Virus record (IMG/VR): IMGVR_UViG_3300025153_000019
Span: 1 to 27,922 of that record
Length of the DNA: 27,922 nt
Origin: a virus
Strand: one strand, 5' to 3'
Shown here in pieces: positions 19,310-27,922 of the stretch. The first letter of the stretch is position 1. Each line of letters opens with the position of its first letter. The notes under the pieces were generated by a model. That model saw only the letters and a program-made list of their open reading frames with translations. It was not told where the DNA came from and did not search any database. A program made the translations under genes and the position numbers.

Positions 19310-19454
19310 AGTACTCATTTCTTTCTTCGATATTGAAGGTGGATTCAAAAGATTAAAGAATTCAGAATTTGAATGCTCTAAAAAAAGAGCAAAAGAATTA
19401 TTGAATTATAAAGATAAATTAGTAGAAATTTTAGAGATAAAGAAAGTTGAATAA
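19296..19454 (+). CDS. Small phage protein, 52 residues, upstream of terminase
   Basis: The frame MVKLKVLISFFDIEGGFKRL with ECSKKRAKELL and an acidic-basic tail resembles a common short phage protein found near head and packaging genes (a basic strand, a polar turn, then S-x-x-R-A-x-x-L-L). No activity is known. It overlaps the end of the HNH/AP2 gene by 14 bases, which places the HNH insertion directly in front of it. Confidence 0.65.
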   Translation: MVKLKVLISFFDIEGGFKRLKNSEFECSKKRAKELLNYKDKLVEILEIKKVE

Positions 19455-19469
19455 TCAATACTTATTTCA

Positions 19470-19745
19470 ATGGCAGGTATAGGAGGTAAAACAATAGGCG
19501 CAGGTCGTAAAAGCAAAGTAGATGAAGAAAAGGTTAATAATATTTTTATTAATGCCTTAAAATCATTGTACGATGTAGAAAACGATAACGAAGCGAAAGA
19601 GAAGTTTGTAAAAGAAACATTGTTATCTTCTCAAAGAGGTCAAATTTTTATAGCGGAACATCTATTTGGAAAGCCAAAAGAAACAGTTGATCAAAATGTA
19701 AACATTAATAGTTTTGAATTAAAAGATATTATTAAATTCAAATGA
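19470..19745 (+). CDS. terS: Probable terminase small subunit, 91 residues
   Basis: Position directly before the large terminase, with a 4-base overlap, and a glycine/arginine N-terminus (GGKTIGAGRKSKVDEE) followed by helices match small terminases of this type, which recognise phage DNA for packaging. At 91 residues it is shorter than many family members. A classic helix-turn-helix is not obvious, so the call relies mainly on position. Confidence 0.65.
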   Translation: MAGIGGKTIGAGRKSKVDEEKVNNIFINALKSLYDVENDNEAKEKFVKETLLSSQRGQIFIAEHLFGKPKETVDQNVNINSFELKDIIKFK

Positions 19746-20953
19746 TAGTTTTAAATAAAAAGTATGAAGTATTGTTCGAAAACGATACTCGTTATTTTAT
19801 TTTAACAGGTGGGCGTGGATCTAGTAAATCATTTGGGGTTGGTACTTTTACCAACCTTTTGTCATTTGAATCAGGTCATAAAATTCTATTCACAAGACAA
19901 ACAATGACTTCCGCACACTTGTCAATTATTCCAGAGTTTCAAGAAAAGATTGATTTAATGGAACTAAATCCTTTTTTTGATGTAAGAAAGTCTGAAATAA
20001 TTAACAATCAATCAGGAAGCGAAATAATATTCAAAGGAATTAAAACCTCATCAGGTGATCAAACCGCAAATCTTAAATCATTACAAGGCGTTACCACTTG
20101 GGTATTGGATGAAGCGGAAGAGTTGACAGACGAAACTACTTTTGATAAAATAAACCTTTCAATCAGGCAAAAAGGCAAACAAAACCGAATTATATTAATC
20201 CTAAATCCTGCTACAAAAGAGCATTGGATATACAAGAAATTCTTTGAAGATAGAGGAGTGCAAGAAGGATTCAATGGAATAAAAGACGATGTGACATACA
20301 TTCATACAACATACTTAGATAATATTGATAACCTTGACCAATCATTTATAAATGAGGTCGAGCAGATGCAAATTAAAAACCCTGAAAAATACAAGCATCA
20401 AATCCTTGGCGGTTGGTTAAACAAAGCCGAAGGTGTTGTATTTACAAATTGGCGCATTGCAGATTTCGAGGAGCATTCGGTTTCAGTATTCGGTCAGGAT
20501 TACGGATTTAGCATTGACCCCACAACATTAGATAAAGTTTCAATCGATTCAAAAAACAAGCGTATCTTTGTAAAAGAATATCTTCACGCTTCGGGATTGA
20601 CAACCTCGCAAATATTTGAAGAGAATAAAAGGCACGCTGTTAAAAGTTTAATCGTGGCGGATAGTGCCGAGCCTCGTTTGATTTCAGAATTGAAAAGCCG
20701 TGGATTAAATATCAAAGGAATTGAAAAGCCTAAAATTATTGACAGGATTGCATTGTTACAAGATTGGGAGATAATAGTTGCCCCTTCTAGCATAAACATT
20801 ATTAAAGAATTGAACAACTATGTTTGGCACGACAAAAAAAGTCAAACCCCGATAGATGATTACAATCATCATCTTGACCCGATAGGGTATGTATTCTGGG
20901 ATTTAATAGGAAAACCAAAACTAAAACGTACGGGCGGTGGATATATCAATTAA
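19742..20953 (+). CDS. terL: Terminase large subunit, 403 residues
   Basis: The ATPase domain has Walker A GGRGSSKS (residues 23-30), Walker B TTWVLDEAEEL (about 118-128) and a coupling segment ILNPATKEHW. The C-terminal nuclease has FGQDYGF (about 250), LIVADSAEPRLI and the final DDYNHHLDPIGYVF, supplying the metal-binding aspartates. This is the Terminase_3/PBSX-like type. It cuts and pumps phage DNA into proheads. Its 3' end overlaps the next gene by 17 bases. Confidence 0.93.
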   Translation: MIVLNKKYEVLFENDTRYFILTGGRGSSKSFGVGTFTNLLSFESGHKILFTRQTMTSAHLSIIPEFQEKIDLMELNPFFDVRKSEIINNQSGSEIIFKGIKTSSGDQTANLKSLQGVTTWVLDEAEELTDETTFDKINLSIRQKGKQNRIILILNPATKEHWIYKKFFEDRGVQEGFNGIKDDVTYIHTTYLDNIDNLDQSFINEVEQMQIKNPEKYKHQILGGWLNKAEGVVFTNWRIADFEEHSVSVFGQDYGFSIDPTTLDKVSIDSKNKRIFVKEYLHASGLTTSQIFEENKRHAVKSLIVADSAEPRLISELKSRGLNIKGIEKPKIIDRIALLQDWEIIVAPSSINIIKELNNYVWHDKKSQTPIDDYNHHLDPIGYVFWDLIGKPKLKRTGGGYIN

Positions 20954-21470
20954 TCAACAACTACAGCAAATAAATCAAGATGATTTTAATTTCTTGGTAA
21001 AAAATGGCAAACGTTCAAGTATTTTACTTAATTTTGAATTCGATAGTTTAATTTATTGCAAGTGGAGTTTCGTTAAAGAAACTTTGCCACAGCTATTTTT
21101 AAAGAATGATTTTGAACAATTGTTTTATTTGATGCTGAAAGATAGAGGGTTATTTCCGTTCTTTGTTGAAGTTCAAAGAATAAAAGTTAATGAAGCAATA
21201 TCATTTATCCTTTGGTTAATTGACGAAATGAAATCGATAAATGAACTTGAAAGCCAATATTTAAAAAGTGACCCTGATATTAAAATGTTGCAAGCTGGTA
21301 TTAATAAGTTAGACCAATTTGGAATATTAAACACCTTGGACAATTTGGCGAAAGGCGATGTTTTAAAATACAATGCAATTAGGCAAATGCCATATAATGT
21401 AATTTTCGATAAGCAATATATGGAAGTGGTTAAAAGTGATATTGAAAAGAAATTAAGTAAAATTAAATAA
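20937..21470 (+). CDS. Phage structural or assembly protein, 177 residues
   Basis: A helical protein starting at GTG (20937) inside the terL end. The C-terminal half (DPDIKMLQAGINKLDQFGIL, LAKGDVLKYNAIRQMPYNVI) resembles small tail assembly or chaperone proteins located before tape measure genes in Bacteroidota phages. It is not a portal protein by size or motif, which is unusual right after terL. It is followed immediately by 21471-21962. Confidence 0.6.
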   Translation: MDISINQQLQQINQDDFNFLVKNGKRSSILLNFEFDSLIYCKWSFVKETLPQLFLKNDFEQLFYLMLKDRGLFPFFVEVQRIKVNEAISFILWLIDEMKSINELESQYLKSDPDIKMLQAGINKLDQFGILNTLDNLAKGDVLKYNAIRQMPYNVIFDKQYMEVVKSDIEKKLSKIK

Positions 21471-21962
21471 ATGGATATAGTAGCATTCTGGAAGCAGCAA
21501 ACTGATATTTGGAACGAACAAGAAAAATGCGGTTTGTGTTGGGAGTTTTCAGCCCCACTTGTTGCGAGCCAAATAAACATAGTTCAAAATGAAACCTGCT
21601 GCGTAAAGATATTTTTAACGGATGTTAAGTTCCGGGAAGATAAAGTTTTAAATGCAGTTACAGGATTGACTACTTCTAAAAAATGTATTTGGAATTTTTC
21701 GTTATATGCCTTGGTAAAAGAAAACCTTGGAGTTAATAATTACAACGAAATCAAAGGTCATCCCGTGGATGAAAGCAAATGGAATACTATATTTTATCCT
21801 TTGATAAATTGCCTTGGTTGCGATAATCTTTTAGACTTATGCACTATTTTAGGTAAACAAATACAGGTAACTCAAAACGGAGACGCTCAATTGATTCACA
21901 ATTATTTAGATGAAAATTATAACGGATGGAAAATAAATTATACTTTTAGTGAGATTACCTGA
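21471..21962 (+). CDS. Hypothetical phage protein, 163 residues
   Basis: An aromatic- and cysteine-rich protein (eight or more cysteines, including KCGLCWEF and NCLGCDNLLDLC) with a central pattern NYNEIKGHPVDESKWNTIFYP that I associate with proteins of the tail modules of Bacteroidota phages. No enzymatic motif is seen. It sits in the tightly packed structural operon, overlapping the next start by 14 bases. Confidence 0.6.
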   Translation: MDIVAFWKQQTDIWNEQEKCGLCWEFSAPLVASQINIVQNETCCVKIFLTDVKFREDKVLNAVTGLTTSKKCIWNFSLYALVKENLGVNNYNEIKGHPVDESKWNTIFYPLINCLGCDNLLDLCTILGKQIQVTQNGDAQLIHNYLDENYNGWKINYTFSEIT

Positions 21963-22413
21963 TGAAATAATAATACAAACAATGCAGGGAGTTGTTGACA
22001 ACTTCTTGAAACCTAAATTTATTTCTTTGGGAATGAACGCCACGGGAAAATGGTTGGAAAGTTTGGAGGCAAAAGCCGTAAATGGTAATGGCGAAATATG
22101 GGGGATGGATTATTCATATTGGTTAGCACACGGAAGAAAGCCCGGAACAATGCCACCAGTTAGTAAGTTGATACCTTGGGTAAATGCAAAGTTTGGAATA
22201 GGTGGTAAAGAAGCGATAGGCATAGCGTGGGCGGTTGCAACTAAAATAAAGAATGAAGGCACAAATTACTATCCAGATGGCACGGATTTATTGGAAGTTC
22301 TAAATAGTGATCAGGTTAAGAATTATATTTACTCACAATTTAAAGAGGGAATCACGGTAGAAATAAACAAAATACTAATAAAGCAATTAAATGATAATTT
22401 CGCACACTCTTAA
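21949..22413 (+). CDS. Tail completion or head-tail connector-like protein, 154 residues
   Basis: The central YWLAHGRKPGTMPPVSKLIP (about residues 64-83) followed by AWAVATKIKNEGT is typical of HK97-gp10-like or related tail completion proteins, where the AxGRxPG loop precedes a basic helix. It starts at GTG 21949 overlapping the upstream stop; ATG 21982 is the alternative. It overlaps the next gene by 23 bases. Confidence 0.65.
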   Translation: MRLPDEIIIQTMQGVVDNFLKPKFISLGMNATGKWLESLEAKAVNGNGEIWGMDYSYWLAHGRKPGTMPPVSKLIPWVNAKFGIGGKEAIGIAWAVATKIKNEGTNYYPDGTDLLEVLNSDQVKNYIYSQFKEGITVEINKILIKQLNDNFAHS

Positions 22414-23248
22414 TAACAATGGTTATTTTATCAATAATGAAATTTGGTTTGAAATAACAGCAGACTTGCCAGTTACTTATTTTCGTTTGGTATTTATGAA
22501 TTTATCGAATTCAAAAATTAGTACACAGTTTATCTCATACACCAATCCAGATAATAAAGTTTTCATTAATATTCAATCGATTGTTAAAAGTCTTTTTGAT
22601 GTTCCAAATGGCTCCACAAATAACGCTGGCAAGATTCAAATATCAATTACCACAAATGAAGGCACTAATCTAACTTTCACAAAAGATTTTATCCGTGGAG
22701 GAAAAAGAGTAAACGATACCAATCAAACTATATCACCAAACCAAACATTAAGACTTTCGGCTAATTTACCAGTATGGTCTGGATTCCCAATTTCAGATTA
22801 TTTCCTTTCTAGTTTATATTTGATTCAAGAGCAGCTTTTGGCTGATGTTACGAATATTGATTATAAACGAATCAAAGGATGCAATAATATTTATTTAAAA
22901 TTCCTTAATCAAAAAGGCGGATATTCGTATTGGCTATTTGAAAGTTATTCAGAAAAAGAAACATCTTCAAACCTTGGGTATTTAGTAAATTCAAAAACAA
23001 ATAACCTTTTAGATTTAGGAAACCAAAGCAAAAGCGATTTACAAATTTACTCTAAGATTCCAAAAGAATATCGAGACTATGCAAAGGACATAATTATCAG
23101 TCCAGACATTTACGCATATCAAAATGGAGGTTGGAAAAAGATATTTTCAAAAGGAAATAGCGTTGAGTTTGACAACATCAAAAAAGTTTACGTTACCAAT
23201 TTAAACATTGACTTGAATTATCGTTTTAACCCGAGCTTATTATGGTAG
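22391..23248 (+). CDS. Phage tail structural protein, 285 residues
   Basis: A beta-rich protein with many asparagine, threonine and aromatic residues, including RLSANLPVWSGFPISDYFLS and YLKFLNQKGGYSYWLFE. It resembles distal tail or baseplate components of Bacteroidota phages by composition and position. Its end overlaps the next gene by 7 bases. No enzymatic motif is visible. Confidence 0.6.
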   Translation: MIISHTLNNNGYFINNEIWFEITADLPVTYFRLVFMNLSNSKISTQFISYTNPDNKVFINIQSIVKSLFDVPNGSTNNAGKIQISITTNEGTNLTFTKDFIRGGKRVNDTNQTISPNQTLRLSANLPVWSGFPISDYFLSSLYLIQEQLLADVTNIDYKRIKGCNNIYLKFLNQKGGYSYWLFESYSEKETSSNLGYLVNSKTNNLLDLGNQSKSDLQIYSKIPKEYRDYAKDIIISPDIYAYQNGGWKKIFSKGNSVEFDNIKKVYVTNLNIDLNYRFNPSLLW

Positions 23249-25152
23249 AGTTAATCGTGAACAATAATAAAATAGAACTATCGAAAGAAACATCGATAAA
23301 ATACACCAAGCAAATATCCGACATCTTTGATATTGCCAGCGTATCCTGTTCGTTTACTAATTCATTTGATTTCGACAAGTCGCCATCCAATAGCCAAACT
23401 ATGCAACAACTTGGAATGAGCGGAGACAGTTCAATTATTCCTTACCAAAAGAACAATGCTATTTTAAAAGTTGATGGTTTTGATTTGATTTCGCAAGGTT
23501 GGTTTGATGTTTTGCCAACAGAGGAAAATTACAAAGGCAGAATCATCGATGGAATGATTGATTTTTTCAAAGCCATTGAAAATAAAACAATGGGAACTGA
23601 TTTGAACCTATCGAATTTCAATCACGAAAAATTATTATCTACTGTAATTGCAAGTTTTACAAATGAGTACTACAATTATTTAGTCGCCGACTATGGAGGT
23701 AAAAATATGATTCTTGATAAAATAAACATTGATTATTTAGCACCTTCCTTTTCAGTACGCAAACTTTGGGAGTTGATATTTACTACTTTTAATTTTAATT
23801 GCAATTACACCAATCTTTCTTATTTAGACGGATTATACATAACATACCCTAAAGATGTTTCAGAAGGACAAACAAATGAATTGATTGCAACGCTGATAAA
23901 GAATCCATATACAACAAGGGCAATGACATATATTGGAAACAATAATTATTCTCCAGTTGTACAGTATTTTTGGGATTCTAATGTAATAACAGAAGGTTCT
24001 TTAATTAGTAATTGGCAATATGTTATTCCAGAAACTACATCTTATTATTTCGATTTAACCGTGGCGATGTATTGCTATTTTAGAAGAGTGAATTATTACA
24101 ATAGGCAAATTGACGTTCAGGTTGAAATTTTGAAAAACGGAATTAAAATAGGCTCACTTATAAGTAATTTTGTTGAAAGCGATACGACTGGAGAGGAAAG
24201 AAATACAGCTTTTAATATATCTTGTGACGCAGGAGATGTAATAGAATTATCAATTTGGGTACCTGGCTATTTGGTATTTAGAGGAGTCGGATTCAAACCG
24301 TTTGAATGGAAGCATCAAAAAACAGATTTTAAGATTTACAAAACTGATCTTGGAACTACTACTTTAGAAAATGAATTAAAAGATTTTTCAATACGAGATT
24401 TTATAAAAGAAAGTCTTTGGAGAACAGGATTAACTCCAGTTTTAAATAAAAATACAAATGAAGTTGATTTCATTACTTTGGATAGTAGATTGGATTTTGA
24501 TAATGCACAAGATTATTCACACTGTTTTATTAGTAGAAAAAGCGAAAGTTATCAAAGTGACTACGCTCAAAAAAATATATTCAAGTTAAAAAAGAACATC
24601 GACACAGATACTACAGGAGATGGTTATTTATACGTTCCAAATGTAAATCTACAAGATGAAAAAACTTTAGCACAATCAAAAATATATGCGCCTGATAAAA
24701 AAATAGTCACTTCATTTGGTTCTTTTTCAACAAACCAATACAAGATTTGGGAAACAGAAACAAAAGACAATGATGGTGTAATTGAAATAAAATACAAAGG
24801 ATTGTCAGGTCGTTTCTATTTTTTAAGAAAAGAAGTCTTAGCAGGTTCATTCGCTTTGGTTTCTGAAAAATTAATTGACACAGCTACAGTAACATCGTTA
24901 CCTATTGCAATTAATACGGACACTTTATTCGAGGAGGCTATTTATAAAAACTATGCTGAATATCAAAAGATATTTACTAACTTTCGAATTCACAACATAG
25001 ATTTAGCAATGACCGTAAACGATTTTATGGGTTTAGATTTAGCGTTACCCGTATATTTTAAACAGGAAAACGCGTACTATATTTGCAATAAAATATCTTA
25101 TGAAGACGGCGGAAAATCAACAGGCGAATTTATTAAAATAAACAAATTATAA
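23242..25152 (+). CDS. Large tail-tip/baseplate-like protein, 636 residues
   Basis: The N-terminus (VELIVNNNKIELSKETSIKY, then FDIASVSCSFTNSFDFDKSP) and the later FKIYKTDLGTTTLENELKDF and FIKESLWRTGLTPVLNKNT match a type of large phage structural protein I recognise from Cellulophaga and Flavobacterium phages. Such proteins act like tail hubs or tips. The chain is beta-rich with no membrane segment. It precedes the tape measure gene by one base; in many siphophages the hub follows the tape measure, so the order differs. Confidence 0.65.
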   Translation: MVELIVNNNKIELSKETSIKYTKQISDIFDIASVSCSFTNSFDFDKSPSNSQTMQQLGMSGDSSIIPYQKNNAILKVDGFDLISQGWFDVLPTEENYKGRIIDGMIDFFKAIENKTMGTDLNLSNFNHEKLLSTVIASFTNEYYNYLVADYGGKNMILDKINIDYLAPSFSVRKLWELIFTTFNFNCNYTNLSYLDGLYITYPKDVSEGQTNELIATLIKNPYTTRAMTYIGNNNYSPVVQYFWDSNVITEGSLISNWQYVIPETTSYYFDLTVAMYCYFRRVNYYNRQIDVQVEILKNGIKIGSLISNFVESDTTGEERNTAFNISCDAGDVIELSIWVPGYLVFRGVGFKPFEWKHQKTDFKIYKTDLGTTTLENELKDFSIRDFIKESLWRTGLTPVLNKNTNEVDFITLDSRLDFDNAQDYSHCFISRKSESYQSDYAQKNIFKLKKNIDTDTTGDGYLYVPNVNLQDEKTLAQSKIYAPDKKIVTSFGSFSTNQYKIWETETKDNDGVIEIKYKGLSGRFYFLRKEVLAGSFALVSEKLIDTATVTSLPIAINTDTLFEEAIYKNYAEYQKIFTNFRIHNIDLAMTVNDFMGLDLALPVYFKQENAYYICNKISYEDGGKSTGEFIKINKL

Positions 25153-25153
25153 A

Positions 25154-27922
25154 ATGGCAGAGGTTATAAATTTAGCGGCTTTTCAATTAGATACGTCAAG
25201 ACTTCAAAGTAATCTTGACCAGTTGCAAGATACTTATTTTGATTTGCGTAAAGAGCAAAAAGCATATACTGACCAATCGAAAGAAGTTCAAAAGCAAATT
25301 GACGGATTGGCAAAGTCTCAAAAAGTATTGACTGATTCCGCTGCCGATAATTCAGAGGCTATTGCTGCCAATGATAAAGAAATGCAAGGACTGCTTAAAA
25401 CTCAAAAAGACTTGTACAAGTCAGAGCAAGGATTGGCAACTCAAATGGGTACTGTTAAAAAAGAAATTAATCAAACCACAACACAATTAAGAGCGTACCA
25501 AGATGCAGAAGGGAAAACCAACTCTTTAATTGATTTAGGTAATGCAGCATTGAGTCGTCAGATTAAAAATAAGAACGATGCACGTGCTGCCAATATCGCA
25601 TTGAACAACGTGGCTAATCAATTAAATCCAAATATAGCAGAAGAAGCAAAATTGTTGGTACAGTTGAACGCTCAAATGGATAAGAACACGAATTTCATAA
25701 AAGAAAATAGTTCAGAGACAGCAAAACAAAAAATGAATATCGGTAATTATTCAAGTGCATTAGAAGGATTGGATGGTGTTTTAGCAAAGTTTGGGATTAA
25801 TGGACAGGAAGCACGTACCGTTGTTTCTGGGTTTACTTCCGTTGTTTCAAAAGCTGGAAATGACATAGTTGATTATTCTAATAGCGCAATTAAAGCAACA
25901 GCCTCAACTTTAGGTTTTAAAACAGCTTCGCAATTAGCTTCACAAACGCAAGCAACACAAGTAGTAGCAACCGAAGCTCAAACAGTTGCTAATGCAGGAC
26001 TTGCAACAACTACGGTAGGAGTTACAGCCGCCACAACAGCGTCGACTTTAGGATTAAAAGCATTTACAATTGCATTGGCAAGTACAGGAATTGGTTTAAT
26101 TGTTATCGCTTTGGGTGCGTTATTTTCTTACTTGAAAGATTTAGATCCATTGCTTGACAAAATAGAACAAGGATTTGCAGCAGTTGGCGCAGTTGTTCGT
26201 GTTTTAGGAAGCGCAATTGCCAATTTATCATTTGACGGTTTGGGAGAAAGTATGAGCAATGCAGCCGATGATGCGATTAAATTAAAAAAGGCTCAACAAG
26301 ATTTGCAAGACATACAAAATAGTCAAGAAGTTGCTAATGCCAAAGCATCACAACAATACGACGAATTGATTTTAAAAAGCAGAAATAGAACTTTGACCGA
26401 AAAAGAAAGGATTGCTTTTTTACAACAAGCCGAAAAAATAGAAACGGCAAACTATACACAAAGGCAAAATTTAGCAACAGCAGAATTAAACCAAGCTATT
26501 AAAAACGCACAAATAAAAGGGCAACTTTCTAGTCAGGAATTAAAAAACCTTCAAAGAAATACGTTAGCGTACGGTACTTATTTATTGAATGCTGGCAAAA
26601 TAACAGCGGAAGATTTGGAAAATATTAAAAAAGCTGAACTTGGTAAAATTGCCATCGATGCTGAAAGCACTAAACGCTTAGAAAAAAATCAGAACTTCCA
26701 AGATAAGCTTTTTGAAGATGCTGAAACAAAAAGGCAAAAAGCAATCCAAGATAAACAAGCAGAAGTTGATAAACAAAAACAACTAGACCAAGAAACAATC
26801 GATCGAGCCTTAGAAAAGTCACAAGCTGAAATAGATTTATTTATTGCGCAACAAGGATTTAAGAAAAAAAGTTCACAAGATGAAATTAAATTTAATAATG
26901 CTTTATTGCAAAAAGAACTGTCCGATTTAAAATTGCAGTTAAAAAATAAAAAGATTTCACAAACTGAATACGAGGCTGAATTATTAAACTTAAAAAACGA
27001 AACCGCTTCAAAAAATGTTGAAATTGTTTTAGAAAATGCGTCTTTGGAAATAGATGCTCAATTACAAAAGAACGCTACTATTTTAGCAAACGATCAATAT
27101 TTATCCGATGAACAATTGCGAATTAAACAAGAAGCGTTATACGGACAAATGCTTTTAGAAATGGATTATCAAAATCTATTATTGCAAAACGGAAAAATAA
27201 ATCAGGCCGAATATAACGAAGCTATAAACCGATTAAATGAAGAAAATCGTTTAGCAAATATTGAACTCACAAATCAAAACAAAGCATCTGAACAAGAAAA
27301 GCAATTAATAGATTTAGAGAATAAAAAGATTGTTGATGAAGAAAACTTCATTTTACAAGCTGAATTAGATAAAGAGAGAAACGCAATTAAGCTAGAGCAG
27401 GAATTAGAAACCGCTAAAAAATCAGGCGCAGACATTCAATTGATAAAAGACAAGTACGCTCAAATGGATAAAGACATTGACACGTCAGTTATGACTAATA
27501 AGCTAAATTTAGCCAGTCAAACATTTGGACAATTAGCGTCTATTTTAGGGGAAAATTCAAAAGCAGGAAAAGCAGCCGCAATCGCACAAGCAACAATAGA
27601 TACTTATTCGGGAATAAATTCAGTATGGGCTACAAAGTCGATACTACCTGAACCATTTGCAACAGCTCAGAAATTAATTAGTACCGCTGTCGTGGCAAAG
27701 TCTGGATTTGATTCCGTTAAGAAAATAACAGCAACAAAACAGCCAACGTTTAAAAAGGCGGCTTATGCAAGTGGTGTTATCGGGTTGCGCGGCGCAGGAA
27801 ATGGAACGAGCGATGACATATCAGCAAACCTATCAGCAGGCGAAAGTGTTATAAATGCACGTTCAACTTCAATGTTTGCCAATGAATTGTCCGCTATAAA
27901 TCAGGCAGGTGGAGGTGTGGGA
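25154..27922 (+). CDS. Tail tape measure protein (3' end cut by window)
   Basis: At least 923 residues in one open frame to the window end. There is long coiled coil at about 15-110 and 370-800, an alanine/threonine-rich stretch at about 255-300, a hydrophobic segment at about 300-322 (FTIALASTGIGLIVIALGAL), and a near-C-terminal LSAGESVINARSTSMF motif typical of tape measure proteins of Bacteroidota phages. It sets tail length and implies a long-tailed (siphovirus- or myovirus-like) virion. Little of the C-terminus is probably missing. Confidence 0.85.
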   Translation, partial: MAEVINLAAFQLDTSRLQSNLDQLQDTYFDLRKEQKAYTDQSKEVQKQIDGLAKSQKVLTDSAADNSEAIAANDKEMQGLLKTQKDLYKSEQGLATQMGTVKKEINQTTTQLRAYQDAEGKTNSLIDLGNAALSRQIKNKNDARAANIALNNVANQLNPNIAEEAKLLVQLNAQMDKNTNFIKENSSETAKQKMNIGNYSSALEGLDGVLAKFGINGQEARTVVSGFTSVVSKAGNDIVDYSNSAIKATASTLGFKTASQLASQTQATQVVATEAQTVANAGLATTTVGVTAATTASTLGLKAFTIALASTGIGLIVIALGALFSYLKDLDPLLDKIEQGFAAVGAVVRVLGSAIANLSFDGLGESMSNAADDAIKLKKAQQDLQDIQNSQEVANAKASQQYDELILKSRNRTLTEKERIAFLQQAEKIETANYTQRQNLATAELNQAIKNAQIKGQLSSQELKNLQRNTLAYGTYLLNAGKITAEDLENIKKAELGKIAIDAESTKRLEKNQNFQDKLFEDAETKRQKAIQDKQAEVDKQKQLDQETIDRALEKSQAEIDLFIAQQGFKKKSSQDEIKFNNALLQKELSDLKLQLKNKKISQTEYEAELLNLKNETASKNVEIVLENASLEIDAQLQKNATILANDQYLSDEQLRIKQEALYGQMLLEMDYQNLLLQNGKINQAEYNEAINRLNEENRLANIELTNQNKASEQEKQLIDLENKKIVDEENFILQAELDKERNAIKLEQELETAKKSGADIQLIKDKYAQMDKDIDTSVMTNKLNLASQTFGQLASILGENSKAGKAAAIAQATIDTYSGINSVWATKSILPEPFATAQKLISTAVVAKSGFDSVKKITATKQPTFKKAAYASGVIGLRGAGNGTSDDISANLSAGESVINARSTSMFANELSAINQAGGGVG

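Noticed and set aside
20059-20301. Leftward frames within the large terminase gene
   Set aside because: Antisense shadows with cysteine-, serine- and phenylalanine-rich composition and no promoter.

Overview
The window looks like part of a tailed-phage genome (free phage or prophage) from a member of the Bacteroidota, most likely a Flavobacterium-type host. The DNA is AT-rich. Promoters have the Bacteroidota form TTTG-N19-TAnnTTTG. Translation leaders are A-rich and lack Shine-Dalgarno motifs. The rightward genes form a standard phage replication, packaging and tail series.

Layout. (1) Positions 1-9707 are transcribed almost entirely leftward and hold many tiny genes. Between about 433 and 9273 these genes are separated by 14 imperfect inverted-repeat sites (S1-S14) with the anatomy of integron attC sites: + strand RYYYAACA, arm, loop, mismatched arm, then CGTTRRRY. 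The core after each site matches the inverse core before the next, so the segment divides into 14 cassettes (C1-C14) starting from a lone core at 433 (S0). Cassette cargo includes two related DNA methyltransferases, an ASCH-like protein, a zinc-ribbon protein, small membrane proteins, a pair of paralogous 67-residue proteins and many unknowns. I see no integron integrase in the window. Thirteen cassettes carry their genes antisense to the apparent attC polarity; C3 carries one gene the other way round, with its own terminator.

(2) Positions 9708-9856 are a divergent control region with two near-perfect promoters. (3) Positions 9857-12089 hold small early genes, a Gp157-like protein and a probable ssDNA-binding protein. 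(4) Positions 12141-17702 hold a terminator, a primase/helicase (DUF3987-like), an origin-like region with 13 GTAAAC cores around an AT-rich centre, an SF2 helicase, a VRR-NUC nuclease and a free-standing HNH endonuclease. (5) Positions 17751-19309 hold a GT4 glycosyltransferase and a second HNH/AP2 endonuclease. (6) Positions 19296-27922 hold small and large terminase, connector or tail proteins, a large tail-tip-like protein and a tape measure protein cut by the window edge.

A second unusual element is a short promoter-proximal RNA present three times (about 12201, 16609 and 18708). It sits before an 87-residue unknown gene and before both HNH genes. Each copy folds as the same H-type pseudoknot with nearly identical spacing, but the paired bases differ and covary, and each ends in a T-run next to the start codon. 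The cassette array and this leader are the two things most worth following up.
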